A DNA stretch of 64,000 bases from Trichobilharzia szidati (taxonomy: Eukaryota > Platyhelminthes > Trematoda > Strigeidida > Schistosomatidae). Positions 10,262 to 22,318 of the stretch are shown here, piece after piece (the first letter of the stretch is position 1; the number at the start of each line of letters is the position of its first letter). Below the pieces are notes generated by a model. That model worked only from the letters and a program-made list of their open reading frames with translations, ran no database searches and was not told the origin of the DNA. Location of the stretch: positions 41,680,758-41,744,757 of the forward strand of contig OX235277.1 in NCBI GenBank assembly GCA_944472155.2, given 5' to 3'. The translations under genes were made by a program, and so were the position numbers.

Positions 10262-11372
10262 TTTAATAATAATTATTATTATTATGGTTCCCTTGGGTTC
10301 CTAGTGGAACATAGGGCTTCAACTGCACGTCTCCACTTGCTCCTCTCTTCTGCTGTTCTTTCCACTTGCATCCATGTTAGTCCATACTGTTCCAGCTGCT
10401 CTTCACACGATCTCCTCCATGTCACCCTTGCACGTTCCACTCGCCGCTTCCCTTTCGGGTTCCACTCGAGCTATGGCCTGACGCGCGATGTCACCCAGCG
10501 GCCTCCTCAGCGAGTGTCCAATCCATCTCCACTTTCTCCTGCATATTTGGTGCGTGATTGGTTCTTGTTTTGTTTGTTGCCATAGTTTCTTGTTGGTTCT
10601 TGTTCTTTCCGGCCATCTGATCTTCAGTATAGAGCGAAGACAGTTGTTGATAAAGCTCTGCAACCTGTTGGAAACAAATATTCTTTGTGACCCGGCAAGT
10701 TTCTGATCAGTACGTATAGAAGAACTGACTTGATGTTTGTATTGAAAATCCGAATCATTTTGTTGTTGATGCCGAGTGACGAAGATTTCCAGATTGGTTT
10801 CAGGTTAATGAATGTGTTTCTCACCTTCCCGACTCTCGACTTGACATCCTCGTCCGTTCCTCCTGTAGTTGAGACAATGGTCCTACCCTAGATAAGTGAA
10901 TGAAGTAACCTCTTTCAAATCCCTCCCGTTGATGGTGATTGGCGTTGGATGTTGCTGCTGTTGTTGTTGTTGTTGATTGGTTATTTTCATAACCTCCGTC
11001 TTGTCTATTTTCACATGGAGTCCTGTCTTTGCTGCTTCTTTGACCAATTTGTCAGTTTTCGCTTGTAAGTCTTCGATTTTGTGTGACATCAAAACATAAG
11101 TCATCCGTGAAATCTAGGTCTTCTAGATTCTTCACGTCGGTCCAGGATATCCCTGTCTTCTCGTTTCCCACTGTCTGACGCATAATCCAGTCCACCACAA
11201 TTAGGAATATCATTGGTGATAATAAGCACCCTTGTCTGACTCCTGTGTTTTCTCCAAACGCCTCTCTGAGTTTTCCGTTGTGGATCACTTGACATGTGCC
11301 GTTGTCGTACAGTTGTTGAATAAGGTTGATGAATATTTGGGGTACGCCGTAGTACTCGAGTAGTTCCATTTA
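10262..11372 (-). mobile_element. RTE-like LINE, copy A
   Basis: The (AAT)n tail lies at 10262-10285, with the 3' end on the left. The RT part at 11369-11052 reads MELLEYYGVPQIFINLIQQL, YDNGTCQVIHNGKL, TGVRQGCLLSPMIFLIVVDW, then LEDLDFTDDLC: the R-Q-G-C-x-L-S-P and DD boxes are clear, with FTDD replacing FADD. A poly-Q run follows, then ITINGRDLKEVTSFTYLG, KSVLLY, CLRSILKIRWPE and CRRKWRWIGHSLRR. The reading frame breaks repeatedly. It is 5'-truncated at the same base as copy B, so it is older than the duplication. Confidence 0.9.
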
Positions 11373-11984
11373 ATAATAATTTTCCTAAATTATTTGATAT
11401 CAAGAATTCTGTTATCTTACATAGATACTCTACTAAATTTGTTCTCCACGAAAAGGTAGCAATTCAGGTGTGCTCGCTTTTCCACAAAGTAGTCACCCTT
11501 GTTATGTCAGTGGAATTTTGGATCGAATGAATAGCGTATGGTTTAAGTAAGTAGAGGATAGAGGGAGATGATTGTTTGTCATTTCAAAATGTATTGATTA
11601 GTTGATGACTTGATGAATCTGTTTATCTAAATAAGGTATTAAAGAGACGAATATTTAGGGATCATATTGTATTGTAGTTTCCTTACGACCGCTTTACACC
11701 TAGCATAGTCCACAATAATTACATCAGATGTACGACAATTACTCACTCAGTTAAATAAAAACTATTAGTGCATACGAATAACCAATTATATTTTAACAAG
11801 TCAAGTAGTCCATGGTAGGCAAAGGTTGAAGTTTAAGTCAATTTTAGATTTTCCCGTCGATTGATTGGACCGAAGTGCTTGGTCTCAGGTTGGTATTCTG
11901 GGTCATTGTGCACATACTTCGACGATGTTGATGGTGATTAGCAGTGGAATGCAAGATGCGCATTTCTTCTTATTTGGAATTTCC
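11373..11984. other. Duplicated unknown sequence
   Basis: Matches 22319-22920 and has no coding potential. It contains no motif I recognise. Confidence 0.5.
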
Positions 11985-12170
11985 AGCTGATGAGTTTCAA
12001 AGTAGCAATGGTGTTCATCACGGGGTGAGGCTGCTAACCCCACGCCCAACCTCTTTTTATCAGACTTGTAACTAGTTAAGGAGGTCAAAGGCGTGTGGTA
12101 GCCAGGACTCGCATCCCGGACCATGTGTAGGGTTGATGGACACGTAGTCACCACTTAGCAACATGTTTTT
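11985..12170 (-). repeat. SINE-B-like fragment
   Basis: On the minus strand it carries a decayed tRNA-like head (ccgggatgcgagtcctggc, B-box region) and the body 'gggcgtggggttagcagcc...caccattgcta', shared with the SINE at 55.8-55.98 kb. It lies directly upstream of the PLE-C copy. Confidence 0.5.
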
Positions 12171-12890
12171 TTCGAAGAAATTAGAACATTCGATTAGTAT
12201 AATATTATATATATATAATATGTCACCACAACTCCCGTTGAACCTGTATATACAGTGTGAAGTGGAGCCCGTTAACCGTAGGCTCAAGAAAAGTGAAAAT
12301 TTTCGAGATACAAACGAAAGGGATGTGGCGTGGAATGTGAGCTTGATAGCTGACTGAATGAAGATTTTGAGCTGTCAGCTGTATGATATCGTCACCCTTG
12401 GATAGCAGCTTAATAAAGAAAGATTTTTCCGGCAAGGAAGCCATTTTTTGAAAGTGCAATCTCTCTTTACTGAGGCAAGCAATGAAGGTTTCAGAATATC
12501 CATTACCTAGCAATAGTGAGTATATACACATTTTAAAAAGAGCTCTAGAACAGAGGCACTCCACTAAGGAATGTTTATACTGGATAGGAATAAAAGTACT
12601 GAAATGAAGATATTGTCCACTCCATCTATGCTTGTGAAATACTGTTCACTTATTCGTTCCACGTGCCACCTAGTCATGAAATTATTCAGGAAACTCGGCT
12701 TGTCATTCAGTTCGGATTCTAAAGTGACTCGAATATATGTATTAATATCATTGAATAGATTAGTGAGGTTGTCAGTCGGCTCATTAAGGTCACCAATAAT
12801 GAGTGTATCACCTGTGTCCAAGGTTTATAAAGCGTCGAGTTTGCTAGCATACCTTTCATCTATTTATTGAAGAGCTACATAGACAAGATA
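12171..12890 (-). mobile_element. PLE family C: RT end, linker and start of GIY-YIG
   Basis: In minus-strand order: TLIIGDLNEPTDNLTNLFND, matching the PLE sequence that follows the Y-x-D-D box (compare DDTFVVYNNESHASHFLRLF at 46.4 kb); ESELNDKPSFLNNFMTR; then a linker LLLGNGYSETFIACLSKERL and EKSFFIKLLSKGDDI, equivalent to NGYPQKFIDKHG...KKPIFLQFAFKDD at 57.7 kb; then HCIYRFNGSCG, the start of the GIY-YIG finger. Frame changes separate the blocks. The 85-residue linker frame is unusually well kept between copies A and B (two differences). Confidence 0.7.
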
Positions 12891-13205
12891 GCATATTAGT
12901 TATTACATTTTATGCCAGCTAAGTACAAAAACGCACTTATAAGTCACCTTTTTTCAGTAGGGTCAATCACGGCAAGATTCTAACCAGGAGCTCTTCTCGG
13001 ATTACTAGTCACCCTTTTATAGACATTTTATATTTAATAATAATAGCTTCCTTGTAAACAGTACTTATGGTATAAATATGGAATTTTCAGCTTGTAATAC
13101 AATATTGTATCTAATTTTTTCATTACAGAGAGATTAATTAAAGTAGGGCATTTACATTAATAATATTGATCAATAAGAAATGAATATAAAATAAAATGAA
13201 GTGAA
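12891..13205. other. Duplicated AT-rich spacer
   Basis: Matches 23960-24305. It includes 'tggtataaatatggaattttcagc', a scrap of the SINE-A 3' end. Nothing else recognised. Confidence 0.4.
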
Positions 13206-13735
13206 AATATTAACGACAATGTAACAATGGGAGTACAAAAAAAAGCCGTTTACTTACAGTTCCGGAGTAGGTTGGTAATTTCCTGTCTAACACTTTTCTC
13301 ATCACATTAAATGTGTGCTGAATAAGGTACTGTAGAGTTTTTGTACTTAGTCGTCCGAGCATACAGTCTCCTATAGTTGTCTCTAGTTCTACCCGATGAG
13401 ATAGATGCAAGGAGAGAGTTGTATGTAGGGAGGATGTTCAGAGTCTCACAGGATTATAAATGCTAATTTCTTCTAAGAATCCAAGTGTCTCTCTTAAATA
13501 GTATTAACGAGTTGTTTTAGCGACAACCCACTCACCCTACTGACGGCTTTTAGTGCCCTTCGCAGCCTAACAAATATCTCGGGAAATATTAGGAGGGAAC
13601 AGTAAAGAAATGTTAACAGAATACAAGAACTAACAAACGGTAACAGCAGAGATGGAATGATACCAGATCGTCTTAACTTCGTTACATAGGGCTTCAAACG
13701 AAATATCTTTCTGGAAACTAACATTAAAAGAATTA
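13206..13735 (-). mobile_element. CR1/SR1-like LINE, C-terminal RT region
   Basis: The minus frame at 13724-13494 reads LISRKIFRLKPYVTKLRRSG, LLLPFVSSCILLTFLYCSLL, FVRLRRALKAVSRVSGLSL, the post-RT 'thumb' block of CR1-clade LINEs (compare QFVNSCILPIVLYCSHLAFP at 18.9 kb). After a frame change, RVELETTIGDCMLGRLSTK follows at 13410-13210. There is no upstream RT, so it is a dead 3' piece, duplicated at 24310-24838. Confidence 0.75.
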
Positions 13736-13930
13736 TTATTATTATTATGGCTTCATACAGTATTTTGGTACAACTATGGAATTTTCAGCATGTGATATCG
13801 CCAGCCCAAATTAAGCAGGACGACCATTGATATCACATGTGCGTCAACCGGGGATCATATCCCGCACCATGTACATGGTCGGCGAGCGTCCTAACCACTG
13901 TGCCACCAACGCACAGAGATCGAGGGAGGA
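13736..13930 (-). repeat. tRNA-derived SINE (SINE-A)
   Basis: The minus strand starts with a tRNA-like head: GTGCGTTGGTGGCACAGTGG (acceptor strand plus A box), a B-box region 'atgatcccc', and the 3' acceptor partner GACGCAC. The body is 'tatcacatgctgaaaattcc', followed by 'accaaaatactgtatgaagc' and an (ATA)n tail at 13736-13748. Copies lie at 24.8, 43.6 and 44.5 kb. The anticodon region cannot form a normal arm, so it is not a tRNA gene. Confidence 0.75.
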
Positions 13931-14880
13931 GGAGGTTAATGTGATAGGAAAGGTTTTGTTTATATTTAAAGGGAGGACCGTGAAGCCCTTCCACTGAAGC
14001 AAACTACACGCTGGAGCGCACCTAGTTTGAGTTCGTCGTGAGTTTCAAAACACCGAGGTGCAATGGTGAGCCTTTACCCAGGGTCAGAGCATTCCTGATC
14101 ACCCTGAACCCGGCGCCAGGTGTCAGAAGACCAGGAAAGATGATCAGAGGAAAAACAGAGTCCAAGGTTTTTAACATTCTATTTGGTTTCAACTTCTTTG
14201 ATAATGGGACCCTGCAAACTAACCAGTTCATGCAAATAGCGCTTTGATCTGAAAGTGAAATTAACCACCTCTATGTACATCATGAGTAAACTGAATAAAC
14301 AAATCTTCAAGAAATACAATGATTACCTCATTTGTGATTTGTACACCCACTTATGAAGGTTGGTTTATTAGCAAAGAGAACCCAACCAAAAACCTTCTAC
14401 ATACCTTAATCAAAAAGCTGGTTATGCAAAGATGAAATATGTAGTGAGAGATAAAAGACCGTTCGTATATATAATTGACGGAATCAGTCAAAGATCTATG
14501 CATACAACGAATTCCGAAGATTGTCTGGTTAATTACAAGTTCTTACGGATCACATTGAAATACTTTCATGTCACCTTGAATGTCATACTGTGTTTCTGCC
14601 ACATATTACTCCCATCGTCAATCGGACTCACTGTGTAGTATATGTCACTATGTTTGCAGGCTTTTTATTCACACTTTGTAAAATGCATTCGTGTAAAAAT
14701 AACTTTACCTCTAAATAACTTCAGAAAATTGCTGGTATTATTATTATTGCTTTCTAATAATTAGTGAAACACGAATAATACAGTACATAGGGTAGAATAG
14801 TGAAAGATTTTTAGGCAGCTAGAGGATAGTCAACAGAAAACTGCAACAGAATTATTTACCTTGAGAGATTTGCATAACAG
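13931..14880. other. Duplicated unknown block
   Basis: Matches 24993-25935. The plus frame TPRCNGEPLPRVRAFLITLN and the minus frame at 25411-25094 (KLNVKYLGLCISSDHLSL, weakly like a LINE RT 'YLG' block) both survive in the two copies. I do not recognise it with confidence; a decayed LINE on the minus strand is the best guess. Confidence 0.35.
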
Positions 14881-16560
14881 TTAGGACTGCGCACCAGCGT
14901 TTATCAAGTGGCAACCCATTCTCCTAATATATATATATATATATCTTTAGATTTTAACTCATCTCAACCATTATCTCTCTGTGGAGGCAGGCTTAGTTAA
15001 GTGTCTAACAAACCGAGCAATAGCAACACTAAGTAGTACAACAAAAAACCTAAACGATGAAATGAAACAGATAGAAGAATGGCTGGTTGGTGTTAAATAA
15101 CTATCTGTCCTATAAAATTCATTAGAAATATCAAGAAAGGTCAAAAGTAAAATAAAAATAGTGGTGAATCTAATAATGATAACATAAATAAGAGAGAATA
15201 TAAGGCATCTACTGTTCTACCATATGAGGAAGGGACATCCAAGACCCTCCCCACGCAGGATTTTCAATACAGCTAGGAATCAGGGTGACATTTAAACCTA
15301 CAAACTCCTCCATCCAGTCAGACAAAATCCCTACAAAACCAATGCTTGAAAATTGATCTGATGCTTACAAGCGACTGGCCCTATTCAGGCTGTTGGTTAC
15401 CTGGGGTTCTAGTGGGAAGCCTTGACCAGTAGGGTATAGTAGGTTGAAGATGAGGCAGTAACTCATCAAAGAAGACATTATGAAATGGTCGCGCTATGTC
15501 GTGAATTGGCAGAAGTCAGAATTCATGCACTGACTGGCTATTGGATCGGGTCGCAGTAGCTGAATAATTGGTCTACGAGCTCTCTGGCCTTGTGACCGGA
15601 AGTTCCTGGATTCAAACCCTGCCGGCGGGTGTGTACTGCTGAAGGATCCCAAACTAGGCTGACGAAACAGCTGGCTGTCCAGTACTCCCTGTGACTGATA
15701 TCCCGATCGTTCTCTAACTGGTGTCATCTCATGATGAAATCCTCCATTCATTCATTTAGGACAAGCTCTGTGGGTTTAAGGACCTTGTGGGTTGACTCAA
15801 TTAGCCAAAATAATATAGTTTACAAATACCTTGCAATGACTGTGAGTGAGGTGAACCACATAGGTCAAACTAGTCGATCAGGAGTAGTGAGATTATCAGA
15901 ACATAAGAATTTAGCTAAGGTAAGAATGGTTGCCCCTACCCGCGAAGATAAGTAATTCAGAACAAACTCAGCACTGCATTGCACTGCATGCATTAACATA
16001 CAACCACACAATAGGGTGGGAGAGGGTTAAAATTCTAAAAAGTAATCTAGGTAGGTGGAGAGAGAGGTTGATTACTGAATCCTTGTTCATCGAGTCTACA
16101 CCCAACATCTGCAACAGAAATGACTCAACGCAAATACCAGAGATATGGAAGATACTATTACCAGTCAAATGAGAGGAAGATAATAAATAAAGTTAAAATG
16201 TATTCAGTTCATATTCTAACAAGTTATTTATTTTACTGTGAAAACATCTTATTTCCCATCTGATTGTATTTGATTGATAACACTAATACTATTTCCAAAT
16301 GTATTTTATCTTTTATTCATCTTATTCAGATGTCTAATCAACTTGTCCTGGTGTGTATAAAGAATTAAGAAAATTGTTTGAGTGAGTACCTCGGTGTGAT
16401 AATGAGCAGTAATAAATTGTACCCAAAATGTGGTCATCATTAAATATTACTCTATAACACTACAATGTATGACTTTATCAAAATAAAATTTTATCTATAA
16501 TGCAGTGAAGACTGTCTCAGCCGGGTAATCAAATCGTAAAACTATCTGATAGAATTCCAT
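14881..16560 (+). mobile_element. PLE family A, copy A (linker to 3' end)
   Basis: Plus-strand order: HSPNIYIYIF/HSNRYLDF-type RT end, K-rich linker with KEYKAS, then 'Y-K-Y-L-A-M-T-V-S-E-V-N-HIGQTSRSGVVRLSEHKNLA' (GIY-YIG domain; the Y of YIG is H), ALTYNHTIGWERVKILKSNL, ERLITESLFIESTPNICNRN and IPEIWKILLPVK. The terminal 3' segment reaches about 16560, with a hammerhead-like remnant near 16400-16440. An SM-alpha-like SINE (15310-15750) is inserted in it and is absent from copy B. Confidence 0.8.
15310..15750 (+). mobile_element. SM-alpha-like hammerhead SINE
   Basis: Near full length: 'ctggccctattcagg' start block, 'gtcgcgctatgtcgtgaatt', A-box-like 'tagctgaataattgg', weak B box 'ggattcaaaccc', hammerhead block (tactgctgaagg...gacgaaacagc...gtccagtac) and the 3' end 'catctcatgatgaaatcctcc'. 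This copy keeps C at the C3 position (CTGAAGG) but loses A9 and alters stem II. Its first ~40 bases belong to the 3' end of a preceding unit, so it may be a partial tandem dimer. Confidence 0.8.
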
Positions 16561-16639
16561 CCCCATTAAGGGATTGACAAGCAGATATCTACTTACCATT
16601 TAGTGACCAACCAGTGTATCTATTACAATCCTGACAGAA

Positions 16640-16800
16640 ATAAATAGCGCTTAGAATAGCACAGTGGTTCCATGAAACCTTAAAGGTCGAGCACTCTCTG
16701 TCAACTGCCTCTAACCAAATCTCCTAGCTTGGTGACCATACCACAAGCTTAACTTACAGAATTCAGTCAGCATTACGTATTAGACAACACAACAGGGATT
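16640..16800 (+). repeat. Fragment related to the hammerhead SINE type 2 body
   Basis: 'acttacagaattcagtcagc' and the surrounding sequence resemble the distal part of the elements at 1110-1210 and 23815-23920. Duplicated at 28005-28165. No ribozyme part is present. Confidence 0.4.
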
Positions 16801-16904
16801 ACGCGTGTATACGCGTATACATTCACACACACACACACGCACGAAGGAAACGGATTTTTCATTACGTCTCCGGTTTTGCTAGTGACGTATCGTAAAATTA
16901 TTTA

Positions 16905-17553
<649 letters not shown>

Positions 17554-18019
17554 TGTATTAACTAGATTTAGCAGTGGAAGTTGTTCAGTGATCAGTATCA
17601 TGATTTTCTATACTTTCCTTGATCTGGAAATTAGTGCGTTTTGTTGTCGTAAACTATGACATTTACCGGTATAGTACATATCTTCATTAATGCTCTGAAG
17701 TGACTGACTACAGGATGGAATTCTTGGACTTCTCATGAGGAGTTGTTTCCACTAAGAACCGCCAAGTCAGTTGTGGAGACATAAAATTAGATGTCAGTTG
17801 GGGTAATATCAAGAATTATCGCAGTCATGAATTCATGCGTCACAAAAGTTCTGATATAGTGTTTGAGTGTTGATTAGCTTGCCCGTACCTCAAATGTATT
17901 GTGTTCGATCCCTGAATAAAGCTTAATCGATTTTCCCAGCTTATTTGTTTTTGAGAAAATCAGTTCAAAATAACATTTAGTGCCAGTGAGCTGAAAATCA
18001 CATTTTTTGTACAGCTGGT
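17554..18019. other. Duplicated spacer
   Basis: Related to 29030-29420, with no coding or repeat motif recognised. Confidence 0.4.
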
Positions 18020-18400
18020 TGTGATTCTGAAATTGAAAGAAGAATCACGTAAGCTACGTACATATTATTGTAACTTTCAGTTCAGCTGCTCATATGGGGC
18101 CAGTTATACTGGGCGTCGCTCTAGGATCTTAACTGTTCACGCTTGGGAATATCTACCAGTGTGGGGGGGGGGTAGTTAAAACCATCAAACAGGTCAAAAA
18201 CCCAGCATTGAAGAATCTCTCATTGTCGTCTATTGGGTACCGCATAAATTACTGTACACTGCAGACAGCAGGGGCCTTCACAGTTCATTTGAAACAATCG
18301 GAGTTGTGTGTGCAAAATAAGGAATATTCCTTGTTCATTAAAACTGTCTCCTCCTGAGACAAAGGGGCCAAATATTTACGTTGTACCTTCCTCTACTATA
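18020..18400 (+). mobile_element. PLE family C fragment, GIY-YIG domain
   Basis: The frame reads FSCSYGASYTGRRSRILTVH (equivalent of FTCSCGARYIGRSTRVFSKR; YIG is YTG), then SLSSIGYRINYCTLQTAGAF and LKQSELCVQNK. It is frame-shifted around a G-run at 18161-18172. A second copy at 29.42-30.5 kb is split by an RTE. Confidence 0.65.
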
Positions 18401-19330
18401 CATCTGCTTTTGACTCAGTACCTAGATGCCTTTTTTCTTATTTCTCAAGTAGAATGCAGTATACTGTGTATATCAGAGTGAATCTTTTTCTGCCTTGCTT
18501 ACTGAAGCTGGTGTTCCTGAAGGTGCTGTTCTCTCTTATTTTCTTATTTCTTTCTTCTTATATGACTTACCTCTTTCTAAGGAAATCAACTTCGTCAAAT
18601 ACGCTGATGATCTGACCGTCTCACTTCCTATCAAGGCCCAATCAGACTGTTGCAAACTTAATAGCTTTTTGACATAAAAGTGATCTACAACAACTGTTTC
18701 ATTAATACACACAATTCTTGTGGCATAGAGGGGACTGTGACAGAAACTAGGTCTAACCCAAAATGCCGCGGTATAGTTTTATCCTCTGACCTTATTTGGT
18801 CATCCCATATTGTATCGATCTCCAAGAAAATGTCCCATCTAAGCTATTACACTAAGAAGCTAAAACAATCTGGAACCACTCAATCTCTGTATTTACAATT
18901 TGTTAACTCTTGTATCCTACCCATTGTACTTTACTGCTCCCACTTAGCCTTTCCTGGTCTATTGAAATAGGACTATGTCATTTTAAGAGGGGTATTAAAG
19001 GTCATCAGTAAAGCAGGTGTTGTACAACTTAGTCAGATTGTTGATAAACACCTGGATTCACGAGAGAAATGGTCTAAATCTATATTGTCTGACCTTCAAC
19101 ACCCCCTCTATTCTTAAATCTCCCCAGCTTGTATCTCGTCTGGTAGAACTAGAAGTCAGTATAAAAGATTATGTGCTCGTGCTACCAAGTATAGGAACTC
19201 AGAGATACCACATTTGGCCAGCCAGTGTTCTATGCGATAGAGACAATGTAAATCGTGAAACTTATGAATTACTGTGTTGTTAGCAAAATAGTGACTCTTT
19301 TGTTATCTCCTATTTGTATTCTATGGCGAC
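18401..19330 (+). mobile_element. CR1/SR1-like LINE, RT fragment
   Basis: RT text in shifting frames: FDSVPRCLF, GVPEGAVLSYFLIS (motif B, G-V-P-Q/E-G), FVKYADDLTVSLPI (catalytic YADD with both aspartates), KMSHLSYYTKKLKQSG, LYLQFVNSCILPIVLYCSHL, then LVSRLVELEVSIKDYVLV. The endonuclease and N-terminal RT are missing. It is interrupted by stops. It is the same family as the minus-strand pieces at 13.2 and 24.3 kb. Confidence 0.8.
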
Positions 19331-19499
19331 GCCATCTCAATTTAACTGACGGTCTTAGCTACTAACATAATTATCATTATTTACATGTTTTGTATACATG
19401 TATGACTTCACTGTCACGACAAATATCAAATAAGAACTGCCATCAACAGTCCTGTATTATTATCTTTATAATTTTCAAGTATTGATTTTGTAGGGATTT
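19331..19499. other. Short spacer
   Basis: AT-rich; matches 31630-31775 in copy B. Confidence 0.4.
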
Positions 19500-19940
19500 T
19501 GTTTGATTGGTTGGAGGATTTCATCATGAGCTGACATCAGTTAGAGAATCATTGGAAAACCACTTGGGAGTAGTGGACAGCTGTTTCGTCCCTACAGACC
19601 AATATTTGAAAATCGACCTGATGATTACTAGTGACTGGCCCTATTCAGGTAGGCAGTTACCTGGGGTTCTAGTGGGAAGTCATGACCAGTACAGTACAGC
19701 AGGTCGGGCGTGAGGACAAATACTCGCCAAAGATATTGGCTAGTGGTCGCGCTATATCGTCAATTGGTAGAAGTTGGAATTCATGCTTTGGCCATTCAAT
19801 AGGGTCCCAGTGGCTTAATGGACTACGAGTCCGCTAGACTTGTCACCAGTAGGTCCTGGGTTCGAACCCTGTCCGTGGTGAGTGTGTGCTGCTGAAGCAG
19901 AGTCCTAAACTTGGTGACGAAACAGCTGTTCAGTAATACA
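19500..19940 (+). mobile_element. SM-alpha-like hammerhead SINE with inverted 5' end
   Basis: It begins with ~85 bp that are the reverse complement of the SINE 3' end (ggaggatttcatcatgagct ... agctgtttcgtcc), then a full plus-strand unit: 'ctggccctattcagg', 'gtggtcgcgctatatcgt', A box 'tggcttaatgg', B box 'gggttcgaaccc', then ctgctgaagcagagtcc...gacgaaacagctg. The inverted 5' start is the same layout as in the PLEs. The ribozyme core is altered (extra bases, stem II mismatch). Confidence 0.8.
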
Positions 19941-19944
19941 CGAG

Positions 19945-20172
19945 TTATAAATAGTTGAAAAAAACATATAGTAGAAGTGGTTGAATAATCCTTTTTTGTA
20001 TGCAAACCTCAGATTTTCCCGTCTGAATGGCTAGAGCTTCATCAGTGCAGAGAAGACGAATGGATACTGCTATTGGTAGGTTGTTCTTAACTTTGTAGTT
20101 TACTCTGAATTAAGAGTTTGCTGGGATAGAATGACCAGTATGGACTAGGTGTCCTACTGTAACATTCCTTAT
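19945..20172 (-). mobile_element. PLE family C fragment (GIY-YIG C-terminus)
   Basis: Minus-strand text RNVTVGHLVHTGHSIPANS, then VNYKVKNNLPIAVSIRLLCT, DEALAIQTGKSEVCIQK: the conserved end of the PLE endonuclease (compare A-x-A-I-K-T-x-K-x-x-LCVQK elsewhere). Cut by the assembly gap. Confidence 0.75.
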
Positions 20173-20671
20173 NNNNNNNNNNNNNNNNNNNNNNNNNNNN
20201 NNNNNNNNNNNNNNNNNNNNNNNNNNNNNNNNNNNNNNNNNNNNNNNNNNNNNNNNNNNNNNNNNNNNNNNNNNNNNNNNNNNNNNNNNNNNNNNNNNNN
20301 NNNNNNNNNNNNNNNNNNNNNNNNNNNNNNNNNNNNNNNNNNNNNNNNNNNNNNNNNNNNNNNNNNNNNNNNNNNNNNNNNNNNNNNNNNNNNNNNNNNN
20401 NNNNNNNNNNNNNNNNNNNNNNNNNNNNNNNNNNNNNNNNNNNNNNNNNNNNNNNNNNNNNNNNNNNNNNNNNNNNNNNNNNNNNNNNNNNNNNNNNNNN
20501 NNNNNNNNNNNNNNNNNNNNNNNNNNNNNNNNNNNNNNNNNNNNNNNNNNNNNNNNNNNNNNNNNNNNNNNNNNNNNNNNNNNNNNNNNNNNNNNNNNNN
20601 NNNNNNNNNNNNNNNNNNNNNNNNNNNNNNNNNNNNNNNNNNNNNNNNNNNNNNNNNNNNNNNNNNNNNNN
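20173..20671. other. Assembly gap (N)
   Basis: 499 Ns lie exactly between the two copies of the ~11 kb duplication. Reading frames reported across it would be meaningless. Confidence 1.
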
Positions 20672-21212
20672 AGGAAACCATAGGCACTATTCTTAACGCC
20701 TGATAATTGCATCTAATTTTAGCTGTTTGCATGATCACTCATTACTGTATTACCTGTGGTTACTGTCAATCACTTCAATGAGAAATTCATAAAAATGGGT
20801 CCAAACCTTTTTGTACTTTATAATTTTTCATATCGTTTAGGTTGTAAACAGTTGACAGAAATCCGCGAAGTAGCAGAAAACGAGATCATAATGTCCTTTT
20901 ATAGTTCTTATTTTGGCTTTTCCCCAGTTAACTCCGTAAAGTCGTTGATTACTCCTTTTAATACGATTACGAATACATACGTCTTGTTATTAAATGCTGG
21001 TAATCACATAATCGCATCATTCAGAGTTGTCTGTGCCTTTAATTATCAACATTTAACACTTTGATATTGAGATTACCAGGAATAGTACTGATTTGGCAGA
21101 CCATTAGTGATGTAAGAACTGGTACTTGAATATGAGATGTGAATGTAGGTTGCAGTGGCCGGGTCCGACGCTCTGCCCAACTTATGAGAACCGTTCGATA
21201 GTCAGATCACCA

Positions 21213-22318
21213 TTTAATAATAATAATTATTATTGTTCCCTTGGATTCCTAGTGGAACATAGGGCTTCAACTGCACGTCTCCACTTGCTCCTGTCTTCTG
21301 CTGTACTTTTCACTTGCATCCATGTTAGTCCATAATGTTTCAACTCCTCTTCACACTATCTCCTCCATGTCACCCTTGGACGTTCCACTCGCCGCCTCCC
21401 TTTCGAGTTCCACTCGCGCTATGGCCTGACTGACGTGCGATGTCACCCAACGGCCTCCTCAGCGAGTGTCCAATCCATCTCCACTTTCTCCTGCATATTT
21501 GTTGTTGAGCGACTGGTTCTTGTTTTGTTTGTTCCCATAGTTTCTTGTTGGTGATTCTTTCCGGCGGCCATCTGATCTTCAGTATAGAGCCAGCGAAGAC
21601 AGCTGTTGATAAATGTCTGTAACTGGCTGTTGGAAATATTCTTTATGACCCGCCAAGCTTCTCATCCGTATAGAAGAACTGACTTGACGTTTGTACTAAA
21701 AATCCGAGTTTTGTTGTTGATGCTGAGTTGAGTGACGAAGATTTCCAGATTGGTTTCAGGTTGATGAATGTGTTTCTCGCCTTCCCGATCGATTCTCGAT
21801 TTGACATCCTCGTCCGTTCCTGCTGTAGTTGAGACAATGCTCCCTAGATAAGTGAATGAAGTAACCTCTTTCAAATCCCTCCCGTTGATTGGATGTTGCT
21901 GTTGTTGTAGTTGGTTGGTTATTTTCATAACCTCCGTCTTGTATATGTTCACCTGGAGTCCAATCTTCTCTGGCTGCTTCTTCGACCAGTTTGTCGGTTT
22001 TTGCTTGTAAGTCTTCGATTTTGTGTGACATCGAACATAAATCATCCACGCGCGAAATCCAGGTCTTCTAGGTTCTTCACGTCGGTCCAGGATATCTCTG
22101 TCTTCTCATTTCCCACTGTCTGGCGCATAATCCAGTCCACCACAATTAGGAATATCATTGGTGGTAATAAGCACCCTTGTTCGACTCCTGTGTTTACTCC
22201 AAATGCCTCACTGAGTTTTCCATTGTGGATCACTTGACATGTGCCGTTGTCGTACAGCTGTTGAATAAGGTTGATGAATATTTGGGGTACACCGTAGTAC
22301 TCGAGTAGTTCCATTTAA
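21213..22318 (-). mobile_element. RTE-like LINE, copy B
   Basis: Paralogue of 10262-11372 with the same 5' truncation point and (AAT)n tail (21213-21236). MELLEYYGVPQIFINLIQQL, TGVEQGCLLPPMIFLIVVDW (R-Q changed to E-Q and S-P to P-P) and LEDLDFARG show loss of key residues, with the DD box broken by an insertion. Downstream frames are shifted relative to copy A. Confidence 0.9.

Noticed and set aside
18604..18625. Plus-strand ctgatgatctgacc as a ribozyme core
   Set aside because: It encodes the Y-A-D-D box of the CR1 RT and no GAAAC follows.
20110..20738. Open frames of ~190-200 codons over 20.1-20.7 kb, and a 236-codon frame at 59430-60140
   Set aside because: They run through assembly-gap Ns and have no real sequence.
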